Source: Chrysogorgia sp. JL179-B06
Lineage: Eukaryota; Cnidaria; Anthozoa; Scleralcyonacea; Chrysogorgiidae
Length of the DNA stretch: 64,000 nucleotides
Direction of reading: 5' to 3'
Assembly: GCA_035772405.1 (NCBI GenBank)
Contig: JAYKKM010000501.1
Location: 1,416,001 to 1,480,000, forward strand
Shown here: in pieces, positions 21,621 to 32,521 of the stretch
Numbering within the stretch: position 1 is the stretch's first letter
Layout of the letters: each line of letters starts with the position of its first letter
Notes under the pieces: generated by a model
The model's input: only the letters and a program-made list of their open reading frames with translations
Databases searched by the model: none
Told to the model about the DNA's origin: nothing
Program-made: the position numbers and the translations under genes

Positions 21621-22432
21621 GCTACAGTGGCGCCCTAGTTTACGTGTAAAGTGGGTGTATTACACGCAAATACTACACGCAATTTCTGTGTAGAACATGG
21701 GAAAACGACAGCCTAGACACTAGGCCTTCTATTTTTATTACGGAACACGGAAATCGGAGCTTATTTATACTACGGGAGCCTGGTGCGTGTAGTACACAGA
21801 GAAACTACACGCAACCGTTCGCTAGACTCCGTTCACAAGATTCCGAAGCGAAACAAAGTTTTACTCACTCCAAAGCGGTGAGCAAAGCTTTTTTATCAAA
21901 TTGTGCCGTACAGACGAGCAAATAAAACTTGTCAAGAAAAAACTTGCCATTTTTGGGCCCTTTCTCGATATATGAGCAACCGAAATTTAAAATTATTATA
22001 ACATCAACCCAAGTCAGTTTTAGGGTTAGGATTTGGGTTAGGATTAGGATTAGCGATTATTTAAATTTCGGTTTGTTCATATATCGAGAAAGCGCCCATT
22101 TTTGAGATCCAAGATTATAATACACGGATGCTACGAACACAATCGCCGTGTATTATACGGAGATTAAAGAGACTACACGTAATGTCTGTGTATTACACGT
22201 ACATTAAAGAGACTACACGTAATGTCTGTGTATTACACGTACATTAAAGAGACTACACGTCATTTCCGTGTACTACACGAAGATTAATAATCTCTATTCT
22301 CTGTGTACTACATGGAGATTAATAATTTCCGTGTATGCATGGATTATTCTTCCGTGCAGTACACATGGAGTCGTTAGTCCCACACTACACGCACACGTTG
22401 TTAATAAACTTCTGGGCGCCACTGTATTATTA
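21621..22432. mobile_element. ~800-bp MITE-like element, TA duplication, TIR CAGTGGCGCCC
   Basis: TA-CAGTGGCGCCC near 21622 and GGGCGCCACTG-TA near 22428 form the ends. The TA duplication fits a Tc1/mariner-type mover. The interior has a ~40-bp tandem array and many TACACG/ACACGC words but no transposase. It lies in an intron of HECT 1 between exons at 21528 and 22839. Confidence 0.6.
22140..22330. repeat. ~40-bp tandem array (GTGTATTACACG..ACTACACGT)
   Basis: Three near-identical 40-bp units (from about 22147, 22187 and 22227) contain ATTAAAGAGACTACACGT. Two shorter decayed units follow. Confidence 0.85.
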
Positions 22433-23789
22433 ATAATAATGGTCTCAGTTATTAGAATACAACAAACGTGTATCTTTGATGAATTTCGTAGTCTTTTGGG
22501 ACTAATAGTGGTTTCTAATGGCAGTATATTTCGAGTAGCTTATACAAAGATTGTCTATTGTTCTGTGACGTATTACATTGGATAATTAGTTTGTGCGTGA
22601 GTGCACGTGCGCTTTTACAAAAACAAGTGGTATGCCAAGAACATGGCAATTAAACCTTTCATTTGACGTCCTTATTAACAACAATCTTTACAGTGGATCT
22701 GAACATGAACAGACCAAGGTAAACAGTAAGCTTACAAACACATTACAGACACACACAATGTAAATCTTCACTGAGGTTTCAAATTTTCTAGACACAACGG
22801 CTATAATTGGTACTTAATGAATATTACATAACACATACCGATAAGCTGGAGTACTTGACAAAGCAGTTGACTCGGGGGCTATAGCAGAACTGTGCCTTGA
22901 ACTATTTGTACTGAATGCAATATTCTGCTCAGGATCACCATTTTCGGGTGATGAACGTGCAGGTGCATGCACTTCAACCACATCATCCATCTTAAAAAAG
23001 AATTGCACAACAATAACAGAGTTCACAGCAGATAAACTGAAAGTGACATCTATGTATTAACTACATGGAAAGGAACATCCCACGTGTACAGATGTGAAGT
23101 TAATTTTTAATACTTTCATGAATAACAATATTTTTAGTACTTTCATAATAACTCAGCTGTTTGTTCAAATTAATTGTTGAATAGGTCACTAACGTAATTG
23201 GCTTACGCTGTGTTAGTGCTCCTAAGCTGTTGGTACTAAGACCTACACAACTTAGATGTCCTACTATCAGCTAGAGTTAATAAATAAATAAACAATTTTT
23301 TAATTTTTTAATGGTGTACAGTACTTTAATGTCTGAATAAATTATGACGTATGCAAATAATCAATTAGAATTATTTGCATAGGTTATCATCATATTAATT
23401 TGATTTTGGTATTAAATTATGTCACATATATTTTCAGTGTTGAATTAAATTACATCATCTATGTCATGTGACTCATGCACAGCCTTTATAGGCAGCAACA
23501 TCACTTGAGAAGTACATTTGTCAAAAATTTTGTCTGACAAACTGTTCCTACACCAATATGGCAAAGTGTACTCATTAAAATAATTGTTTCATCTCAAAAA
23601 CTTACAGTATATGCAAAAGATTACCTCACTTTCACTTGAACCAGCATCATCATCATCAGGTATTCGAACCAAACTTCTTATATATATTGCACCCTGTTTG
23701 GCAATGGAGCTAACCTCTGATCCATTCCATCGGAATGTTGTGGAGACCTTCGGTACAGCCAATTTTTTTGAACCAGGAACAATACTGTG

Positions 23790-24820
23790 GTAAAAGCAAC
23801 ATGCATTTGTTTTTAATTAAAAACAGAAACACTTCATTCAGTACTTTAGGATAAATTTTTAAAAGAGTTTTTGTCTCTGAAATTTGGGGGGGGAGAAATT
23901 CAAGAAAGTACACAAAACAGGACAGAATCACACTGTAGTATTGTGACATGAATATCACAATGCCAATATGTTAACAGATAAACATGGTTTATTATCCCAC
24001 TGGTATAGGCTGTAATCAACCTTGGTATGAAGAGATATAGGGAGTCTGGGGGTCCGGGCCCCCCTTAAGTCACAAATTTCATTTAGGACAATAACTGTGC
24101 ATGTGGGTAGGTCGTTTTTAAAAGTTGTTAGGACGTAATTGTCACCCTACAACAAATGGATGTGTTGATATACGTACTTGGTATTTTCCCAAAGCATTCG
24201 TGTCGATTTGTCTTTTGGAAACGCTGCAAAACTCACCAATTGGCTCTATTCTCCCAAACTTTTACAGGATTACAATTACACACGTCCCATCACACACACA
24301 ACACCTTGTTTGCAGGGGGTCCCTTACTAAATGTTTCCTTCCATGTAATTTTTCTTTCCATGTGTAAATGGCAACAAAATTAAAAGATTTTTCAGGAAAA
24401 TATTCAGTACGGACATATATTTACACCCACTGTTTAATTTTACATTAGTTTGTTTCATGTTCGAAACATAAATGTGCAGTTGATACATATTGTAAATCAT
24501 GTGTTATTTCTCATATTTTTTCAGCCTTGCCCAGCAACCTAGTTGGAATTGGGAAATTTCAAAGGGTGGGAAATTTGCTACAAACTTCAGAAAAAATACA
24601 AATCCCTGGGGCAGTGCCAGGGAGGGGGTCACAGGTCTTGAACTTAAGAGTATTTTGCCCCTCTCGCTGACCATGAAAGGGCCATTCATTTAATACACTG
24701 TACACACACAAATCATCTGTTGGTGGCGGAGTAATAATCTAATATGCAGGAGTCACTCCAACGGTGTGGGGAGTTTTGGGGTGCTTTATCCTCTGTGGCA
24801 CACTGTTTGATGACGTTTAC
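23790..24820. other. Intronic sequence of HECT 1, no gene recognised
   Basis: The stretch between the exon ending at 24821 and the exon starting at 23784. The splice phases of these two exons do not match, so a small exon may be hidden here. A few open frames (24125-24383 and 24499-24693) show no motifs. Confidence 0.35.
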
Positions 24821-25119
24821 CTCATATAAATATAGGGAAAGATCCCACCATTCATCTTGAACACTGACCGAAACACACTCGAAATTTCCTCTTTCACTTG
24901 AGCCTCCGACCACGTCGTATAAAAGGACACTTCCCACTAGCCCTTTCTCTGCAAGGCGCCCTCTGTGATTACCACGAGGGATAGCTTCCATTTCTTCATC
25001 GCTCGGGGGAAGACAAACAATGTCCTTGGTAACTTGCCGGCTTCTGCCACTGTAGCACGTTGTTGTTTTTTGCCGGCGGTAAACTCCTTGACCGACTTGC
25101 TCCACCAAATATGGAGGGC

Positions 25120-25425
25120 ATAAAATAAAGATTCATAAATATTCATAAAGACAAAGTTCAATATCTTTATCGCGATAGCAATCTCGTTCCTAGTGGGAAC
25201 GAGATTGTGGCTAGAGCAAGTCATATCATATGAAAATATAAATGAATAACAATATTAAACTCACCTCATAATTTACGGTTGAGCTTGAAGTCGACGTGCT
25301 AGTCGGCACGTTGGATGACCGGCTTGATGTTTCTGTCAATACGGATCTAATTGCCCCTTGAACAGCTCGGGATATCGACTCTTCCAAACCACTCGCCATA
25401 TTGTATCAGCCAAAAGGTCACAGAA
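25120..25425. repeat. Right terminal inverted repeat with exon 1 of HECT 1
   Basis: Inverted copy of 7964-8307. It contains the ATG at 25399-25397, the 135-bp exon, the GTGAG donor and the intronic hairpin. The homology stops at TTCTGTGACC on the outer side. Confidence 0.8.
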
Positions 25426-25856
25426 CTGTGCCATTCCAAATCTGGTTTCAGAATTGAAAACGGTAAAATTTTGATTGAGATTACGTTCAAAATAATATAC
25501 GACGAAGCGGTCGACAAATCGCTAAGTACATAAACAGTTTTTACGAATTGTACTCTCGTTCTCGTAAACAACGTATGTTATGTATTTAGACTCGGTAATT
25601 CCAAATCTGTTTTCAGAATTTAAATTGGTTAAATATTGGCCGAGATAACGTTAAAAAACTTCTACGACGAAACGATCTAAAACACGGCGTGCGAGGTCTG
25701 GTGACCAGTGATGGGAAATCCCACAGCCACCCCATTGGGGCTTCCTAGAGTTTCATCCAAAGAACAGGCGAGCGAGGGGTTATTGCGGACACGTATTTCT
25801 AGTTTTGTTTGAATTTATTTACCTGCAGATTTTTTAATTAGGCAGAGTATTGCAAC

Positions 25857-26005
25857 AAGATGGCAGATGACAGGATAATTGTCAGTTGAAATTAGTGATG
25901 TTACTATACACAAGGGTTGTTTTGGTTGATTGGGTAGCTAACATTTTTAAGGCTGCCAGCCAAATGAAATTATGATTTTTATTGCCATGTCTCCTTAATT
26001 ATAAA
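25857..26005. repeat. ~145-bp inverted repeat, partner at 29240-29395
   Basis: Begins AAGATGGCAGATGACAGGAT and continues through TTAGTGATGTTA and TACACAAGGGTT to TTATGATTTTTATT. The partner is its inverted copy. Together they bracket the HECT 2 exons. Confidence 0.75.
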
Positions 26006-26170
26006 CTAAATGTCTCAAGTGGCCATATGAATGCTCACCACAAATTAAACAATTCCCCTCTACCCTCTCCCATACCTATAAATGAACTTACATGATTATT
26101 TAATCTCATCCGGAAAGGTGTCATGCACATAAATTTCTATAATTAATTGCCAAAACCTGTTTCTGTTCAG

Positions 26171-28270
26171 TGTGCAGCGGACTATGGTGGACCAAGAAAA
26201 GAATTCTTTAGACTGGTTCTAAATGCCATTAAAGATAAATATTTTGATAAAGGATTAAAAGAACATCTCTGAGGATTACGAACTTGTTGGTATCATAATG
26301 GGTAAGTCATACTGTAGGTTAATTTATTTGCAGCCAGATCTGAATTTGCGCTTCATTGAAACTTAGTACTTTTAAAACCCTCCTCCATTACATCTTACAA
26401 TAATATTATATGTATCGTAACATGTTTAATGTAGCACAACAGCATTGTACAAAGCAGTATAATGTTAAACGATGTAATGTGGCATCTTAGGCAACAACAA
26501 ATAGCCAACCTTAAAAAAGTGGGAATTTTTCAGGTTATTTGATTAGTTTTACTTTTATCTTTAATAAATTCAGGCTTTTTTACTCCAATACTTACTCTAA
26601 GTTCAGTTTATTACTCATTGTATAACAAATTATTTCAAAATAACTCATTGTTTTAAAATGTAGATTGTCAAACAAATGCCTGTTATGAAACACATTCCAT
26701 CAAACACCTCACAAAATGACAGTGAAGAGGCTTGTGAATACCTACAAACCTAAATTCAGTGAAGAAGGTGCAAACAATCTCATCCTTGAGAAGTCAGTCT
26801 ACAGTGCATTTTTAAAGTACATCCGAGAAGTTGCAAGTAAGATTTGGCTGGACATGTATATTATGTTGCTTATTATATGCATGACAAAATTGTTGCATTC
26901 TGATTGGTTGAGGAGTGCAATTATTTTATTAACTACACAGTTTGCACTGCAGTGCAATTAATGGGGGTAATAGAATGACCAGGAGTGCTATTAATGCCAA
27001 AATCATACGAGTGATTACAAAATCGACCGACCTTGAAGCAGGAGGTTGATTTGTTAATCACAGGAACGATTTTGGCATTAATAGCACGACTTGGTCGTTC
27101 TATTACCTGTTAATTATATTCCCTATGTAATACTCTTTTAAAACAATTTATTATCAACTCAATTATCAACACTATAGTTTTTTTTGTTTTTTAAGTAAAA
27201 AGATAGGGAAAGGTGTAAGTTCTACGAACATTCCGTATTCAATTTATGTAATTGAATTAAAAATTATTGTTAATTACCAACGGAATGGGTTTTCATAAAC
27301 ATCACATGACTAGAGTCCCGCGTGACCTGTACGCTTCGTGAACGTCGTGAAACAACAACATTCAGTGATTCAGCAATGCAAAAGACCAAACAAGACTATT
27401 TATGTTGAATCTGAGGTGAATAAAACTGCAGGTTTTCTTTGGGGAATATTATCGATCGTTATTTCCATTATAATTTTGAGATACACCTGACTTTTGACAT
27501 GGATAACAGGTTTTTTCTCATTCGGTAAGAGGAAAATATTGTTGACATTGCTTATTTTGGTCGCTTTTGGCATTGCTTGTTTTTATTTAGGTCAATACAT
27601 CGCCAAATAAATGGGAAAATATTATTTTGTTTATCCAAAACTTCCATTTTTCTTTATTTTTGAAAAACCCCACCAAAAACCTATACCTTGTATACTGAAC
27701 TGTGATTGGCCAATTGTGATACTAGCCTAGTTTTCATTGGTTGCTTAAGGAGTGTGATTACAGCCCTTACAGTGTGCGATTAATGATTAATCGCACTCCT
27801 GTGAACCAATAAGATTGTGGCATTTGTGAGCTATTACATAGGTGATATAGTTAATACTATAATTGCATTCCTCCATAATTTTGTAAAAACAAACAAAATG
27901 GCAAAACACTTTTTAAACCCAAATCAATTTACTCTGGAGGACTGGGTTGTCGTGCATTCTATCATATCATTACCTTATTGCAATACCAAACTAACAAAAT
28001 ATGGTTATAAATAATGTTTGTGTAATTTGATTTTACCACTACAGGTGGCAGAAGAAGCAGTTTGACACTTGAACAGATCAGGAACCTATTCTTGGTTTTC
28101 CTTTACCACCTTCATTGAATTTTGTTGAAGTGTCATCAACTTTTCTACCGACTTGGCACACATGCACAAACTCCATAAACCTCCCACGTCCAACAAGAGA
28201 TATCCAGATTCCAGAACTGCAAAACTCTTTGATTTATACGACTACGCATTCATGAGCACATGTTTTGGAA
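26171..28270 (+). pseudogene. HECT 2: partial HECT-domain ligase gene
   Basis: Exon 26171-26301 starts after a TTCAG acceptor and encodes AADYGGPRKEFFRLVLNAIK, the N-lobe 'GGP-R-F' block, with one frame change near 26270 before a GGTAAGT donor. A second exon (about 26670-26837) has VNTYKPKFSEEGANN and ends SAFLKYIREVAS-GTAAGA, the block before the C-lobe; a stop precedes its ATG. The last exon starts at 28045 after ACTACAG and carries LPTWHTCTNSINLPRP with the likely catalytic Cys. Earlier exons are absent. A 0.9-kb foldback sits in the last intron. It points at integrase 2 on the other strand. Confidence 0.7.
26895..27816. mobile_element. Foldback/MITE in the HECT 2 intron
   Basis: The left end CTGATTGGTTGAGGAGTGCAAT-like and the right end ATTAATCGCACTCCTGTGAACC-like are inverted. 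Inside the left half is a second inverted repeat (about 26962-27005 against 27068-27112) sharing GCATTAATAGCA and GTAATAGAA. No coding frame. Confidence 0.5.
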
Positions 28271-29239
28271 ATATGTAGATTGTAGACTTAACATAAATGG
28301 TTTTATGCAGGTGTCTTGCTTGCCAGCTGATGCGCTGTCCGTTGTGTGATAGCTACGTGTGTGTCCGCATTATGGACTTATTAACATCTGTTGTTGTGTT
28401 TTGTTCTTTATCATTTTAACGTGCATAGTTTAACACATATATACATATCTACAAAATCAATGACAGAAAGCTGTCATGGTCCTTGTGATCACCACATAGT
28501 TGGGGGGTCTCTTGCATTGTTGTGATGCCAGATGACTTCCTGTCTTGGGGCTGGTTTTTCTGTCAAGTGTGTGGATTTTTACACCCACTGTAGGTCATGT
28601 TAGTTCTGTTGTGTGTGCTGCCAGTGTTGGTGACCGGTAGATTGGTGGCTTCCACCATTCTATGTCCAGGCCACTTATGGGCTCTCTACCTCCCAGCAAT
28701 TACTCCATCTTGATATCTTGGATTTACATTGGGACGGTTAGGTTTGTTCCGAATCATACCGGTAAGCTCTCTCCACTTGTTAGTGTTTCGTATAGTACCC
28801 TGGTCCATTGGGTGAATGACACCACAACACCGTCAAAGCGGTTGTGAGGGATTTGCGAGGCCTGTTCAGTTGAAAATGCTAGGCCTTTCTCTCAATAACA
28901 AGTATGCTGTGGTAGTCAGACAGGCCTGCCCCTGTTACCCTTTTCACCCCTCGCCAGGGGGACTACAACCCTCCAAAACATCTAAAACTGCACATGCATA
29001 TGCCGACGGTCCCAGCTGGCACGCAGCCCAGATAAGGGGCGTGCAGCCAACCTGTAGTAACTAGACCTAAGCACTGTTGTTAACTTTCTTTTACCATGGT
29101 TTGGTGCTTGATCCTGTTGCTTGTTTTGGTTGGGCTAACTACATTGCATAACACATGTAGGGCTTAATGAATGCTCCATCAACATATTCAGAAATATTAT
29201 ATTTGTATGGAGTAATTATCTGTTTGTGCAAAAGGTACA
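28271..29239. other. No recognised gene between HECT 2 and the inverted repeat
   Basis: A GC-richer patch (about 28650-29050) has open frames without motifs. It may be untranslated sequence of an old element. Confidence 0.3.
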
Positions 29240-29395
29240 TTTAAAGCGATATAGTAATAAAAATCATAATTTCAAATTTTTGATTTTCTGATCAACTGAC
29301 AGTCTTAAAAAGGTTATCCAAGCAACCAAAATAACCCTTGTGTATAATAACATCACTAATTGTGACTAAACACTAAATCCTGTCATCTGCCATCT
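29240..29395. repeat. Inverted partner of 25857-26005
   Basis: Same repeat in opposite orientation, ending ATCCTGTCATCTGCCATCTT. Beyond the shared block the flanks differ. Confidence 0.75.
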
Positions 29396-29685
29396 TGGTG
29401 TAAAAAAATTGTGTTTCAACTTACGTCACACGCATATCGAAAATTTGTCCAAGATGGCAGATTCACAATAGCGAGTGTCATACTACAGTCTTTTCATCAC
29501 CTTGGATCATATTTAGCAACTTTTATTTTTTATTTCCATATCCCTTTAACCTGTAATGTGAGATGTAATATAAGGGTTAGAATAAATATTGTTGAACATT
29601 GATTATACAGCCATTTACTATTTTTATGGAAAGTTGTTACAACTAATTGCAGTATTATCAGAAAATCTGTCCAGAATTATTATTT

Positions 29686-31065
29686 TCAATTGTTTGAAGA
29701 ATGTTCAATTATGCACAGTGCTCTTAAGTACCAGTCAATCCCATGGTTTGAAGATGTCCATGCAGCAGGAATGTCTGTCCTCAACTCTACTTGGCAGTTT
29801 TCACCTAATTGCACTTCAGGTGGATTTAAGAGTGGTCTCTCATCATTTCCATCAGCACCTTCTAAAACCCCCTCTGCTCCAAAGACCGCTAGATCCTCTT
29901 CGCTCAAATGCTGTCCCACAGGGTTCTGCATTTGACTTGACAACCACAAACGTAAAGGACTGATCTTGTTGTTCGCATACGATGATTTGCCCATGCAGCC
30001 ATCCACAGTTGTAACTTGTCATTAATCCTTGTTAAAAAAAATGTGGTGTAAAGCTGCAATATGCAAATCATTTAGTGGGTCTAAAATACCTTCATCTTCC
30101 ATAAAGTAAAACATTTTGTAATAATAGGACAGAACGCCAGTAAACACATCTCGCCATAATCGCTCAACTCTTTGATTATGCGTGCTTTTCCCTGTTATCA
30201 TACTTCCCCTCTCAGTTCCTCTTTTCTCGATCATATAATCAGCAATTAGAACATTCTCCATTCCCTTGTCTGAATGTACTCTGCTGGGCAGACCAAACTT
30301 GCTAACTGCACCCTTGAAATGTTCAAGTAGTGTGATGGCTTTGTTGTTGTTAGAGCATGTCAGTACCACTGGTAGATGACTAAATCCATCTATCCCTCCA
30401 AAGACGACCATATGCCAACGAATTAATTTATGGTTCATGTCTACATGCCATAAATGATTGGCACCTTGAACGTTGTAAGTTCGTCTGTGCAATCGACCCC
30501 TTGATCTCTCAGCAATCCCACATTCGTCAACTCGATGTAAGCTCTCGCGCAGGCGAAATCTTTGAATGGCAATATCCTTATTCAATAACATTTTTCCGAT
30601 CATATTCTCACCACAGTAGGGGAACTCTTGAGTAAGCTTGAAAACTTCTTGATCTAATTCACGATCACTGAGAGTTGAAAATTCTTGCTTCCTGATGCCA
30701 TAGAAAGCCATACGACGATATACAGTCCTCTCGGAAACCGACAAGAGCAATGATATTTCTCTAACAGAAAATCCCTCCTGTACGAGATGCTCTATTACTT
30801 TCTTCGGTAAATCGTACTTGGGGGCTCCAGCCTCGTGGTATATATTCTCTGGAGGTTTACATCCATATTTCACGCATTCTATTCTCAATGCCATCATCTG
30901 GCTTTTACACGTTATGCCCAAAGATTCCAGTTCATACGATGACAATTTCCCAATTATATCTGGTGTTATCTTTTCTCTTTCAAAATTCTCTAAGATGTTA
31001 TGATTTCCCATATGTAATTTCTTCAAAATGCCAAACATATCAGAAGCATTAGAAGTCGACGCCAT
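29686..31065 (-). CDS. Integrase 2: SAM-like domain, HTH, DDE integrase
   Basis: ATG at 31065. Residues 8-70 look like a SAM domain (ILENFEREKITPDIIGKLSS, YELESLGI). Residues 84-125 give a helix-turn-helix (EGFSVREISLLLSVSERTVY). The catalytic core follows: LWHVDMNHKLIRW (D209), VHSDKGMEN (D266) and HNQRVERLWRD (E301), with 34 residues between D266 and E301. The long frame ends at 30022 in a T-rich run; the conserved C-terminal part (SPLRLWLSSQMQNPVGQHL) continues in another frame to about 29690, so one or two indels separate them. Possible role: strand transfer for its own element. It converges on HECT 2. The start lies next to a tandem repeat at 31146-31272. Intact for 347 codons, so it may still be partly functional or the break may be an assembly error. 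Confidence 0.8.
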
Positions 31066-31145
31066 GTTTATATATATTATGATACTTCATGTTAGGAGCC
31101 ATGATCTGATTTCTTGGAATAGCCGCTGACCAGAATTTGATATGT

Positions 31146-31272
31146 ATAAAGAAGTGCACCATCATATAAAGAAGTGCACCATCGTATAATGAAGAAAGCA
31201 CCACATATAATGAAGAAAGCACCACATATAAAGAAGAAAGCACCACATATGATGAAGAAAGCACCACATATA
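31146..31272. repeat. ~21-bp tandem repeat upstream of integrase 2
   Basis: About six units of the type TATAATGAAGAAAGCACCACA; the two leftmost read AAGAAGTGCACCATC. The array starts about 80 bp before the integrase 2 ATG, where its promoter would be. Confidence 0.85.
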
Positions 31273-31475
31273 ATATTACCTGACCACATATAAGACAGTC
31301 ATGGCTTTCCATATATATGCTACAGCAGCATACCTTTCCTCAGTTCCAGTTTGTTTGTATCTCCATGCAGCTTGCCTAAGGCTCCATACATACACTCATA
31401 CAGTATATTGAGTAGAATAGATCGTCTATTTGTGTGCTAATTGTACTAACCATTCACTCAATTCTTCCTGCCCAT

Positions 31476-31910
31476 CTAACCGGTCCTTAATCGTTCTTCT
31501 GCTGTGATTTCCTGAATCTCCTCTTCATACTGTGCAGTCCATTCTGCATCAGCTACAGGATCATCAGCACACAAAGCGCATTCTTTATTGCTTGAATTAG
31601 TAGACGTAGTAAATTCGCGTTCAATTTGTTGTTGTTCATCGCCAGAAACCTCGTCTTCGGAGCTATCAGATTCAAAATTTCTCTCGTAATCAGAGTAATA
31701 ATTTACATCTGAATCATCAGAGTTGCAAGGCGACTCGGAATTTGATGAACTTGAAGACATAGCGAAAATTCGAGAGGTAATCCAACAAGAATGTTGTTGT
31801 GTCAACAAAAAGCAGGTATATTGCAATTGTCCGGAATTTACGTCACAGGCCCGATTCTCCCCATTCCCCTTTAACGCGGCTGTTGACCAACTATGGGTAG
31901 ACTTTAACAA
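31476..31910 (-). CDS. Acidic, Ser-rich N-terminal exon, unknown gene
   Basis: From the ATG at about 31760 the frame reads MSSSSSNSESPCNSDDSDVN, then a very acidic stretch with SDSSEDEVSGDEQQQ, a CALCADD pair and EEEIQEITAEERL. It ends at a TAG near 31476. A neighbouring frame carries on as DRLDGQEELSEW up to a possible donor (ATG-GTTAGT, about 31450), so one indel may separate an exon that was once longer. Acidic Ser-rich N-termini of this kind precede CCHC-type zinc domains in uncharacterised cnidarian multi-copy genes; that link is recollection only. Divergent from the next gene to the right. Confidence 0.35.
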   Translation of the reverse strand: MLKSTHSWSTAALKGNGENRACDVNSGQLQYTCFLLTQQHSCWITSRIFAMSSSSSNSESPCNSDDSDVNYYSDYERNFESDSSEDEVSGDEQQQIEREFTTSTNSSNKECALCADDPVADAEWTAQYEEEIQEITAEERLRTG

Positions 31911-32521
31911 GGGCTAGCAACTAGAGTATTTATCCAAATCAAAAAATGTTTTCACCAAAATTCTTCTAAAATCATGATCTATTGAATTTGTTAAAAAAAT
32001 AAAATGGTGTCAGGTGCACTTTAATAGGAAGATGTTGTTTTCGAACTTGTCGGAAATATACATTCATACTATTCGAACACAGACATTCGATTAATATACG
32101 AGTTCAAATACTTCTACTTTCGAATTCAATTTTTTTGCTGCAATTTTTCTTTCAAATTCAATTATTTTTGGGGGGGCCGAAAGCTATTCCGCCCCCCTGC
32201 TTCCGATGTAAGATGGGCATTTTGTTATGAATTGAGTTTTTTTATTATAACTTTTCTTATTTCCATAAATCATGGGGTGATGATAACATTGTCGTCCAAC
32301 ATCTGGTGGTATCTATTATACCCCCTATATTTACACCTCTGTACAGCACATTATTTTGTCAACTACTGTACATGTATGCATCTGTGCATGTCCATGCACA
32401 AAGGATTATAACTATAGTTATAATCCTTTAACTCCTACCATTTCCACATACATATTCCCTATTAATATTATCTTCGATGTTCTAATTTACCTGAACATGT
32501 CTAGTATTTTGTATTCCTATT

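Larger units (their letters stand above)
11700..25399 (-). pseudogene. HECT 1: HECT-domain E3 ubiquitin ligase gene (G2E3-like), multi-exon, split by a gypsy element
   Basis: Minus-strand exons: 25399-25265 (ATG, same exon as integrase 1), 25099-24821 (TKDIVCLPP..IPRG), 23784-23625 (PKVSTTFRWNG..SSIAKQGAIY), 22990-22839, 21528-21424 (acidic, LLDDDDFDFDP), 21212-21014 joined across the gypsy insert to 16597-16477 (VRRSNVL, LSVKFADDIGQSE, GGPTREFLRL), 13224-13130, 12483-12128 (FKEGLTTLGIL) and 11893-11700 (C-lobe, LVFATGA.RIPPMGF, KANTCGTVLYLP with the likely catalytic Cys). Splice phases agree between 22990-22839, 21528-21424 and 21212, and between 13224-13130 and 12483-12128. The middle N-lobe and one exon before the C-lobe were not found, and the C-terminus is short. 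HECT ligases pass ubiquitin through the active Cys. The organisation resembles the multi-copy 'G2E3-like' genes of fishes and cnidarians. Confidence 0.75.
7964..25425. mobile_element. Composite ~17.5-kb element: convergent integrase (+) and HECT ligase (-) between TIRs that carry exon 1
   Basis: Inverted repeats at 7964-8307 and 25120-25425 bound the unit. Each repeat contains a short leader, an ATG, the whole first coding exon (45 codons), its GTGAGT donor and about 150 bp of intron 1. From the left repeat an integrase gene runs right to 10703; from the right repeat a HECT gene runs left to about 11700. Without the gypsy insert the unit is about 13 kb. I could not find a matching target duplication outside the repeats, so the exact termini are uncertain; the shared homology ends at TTCTGTGACC. 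The alternative is a chance inverted duplication of exon 1, but both copies are used as first exons by frame and donor. Confidence 0.65.
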
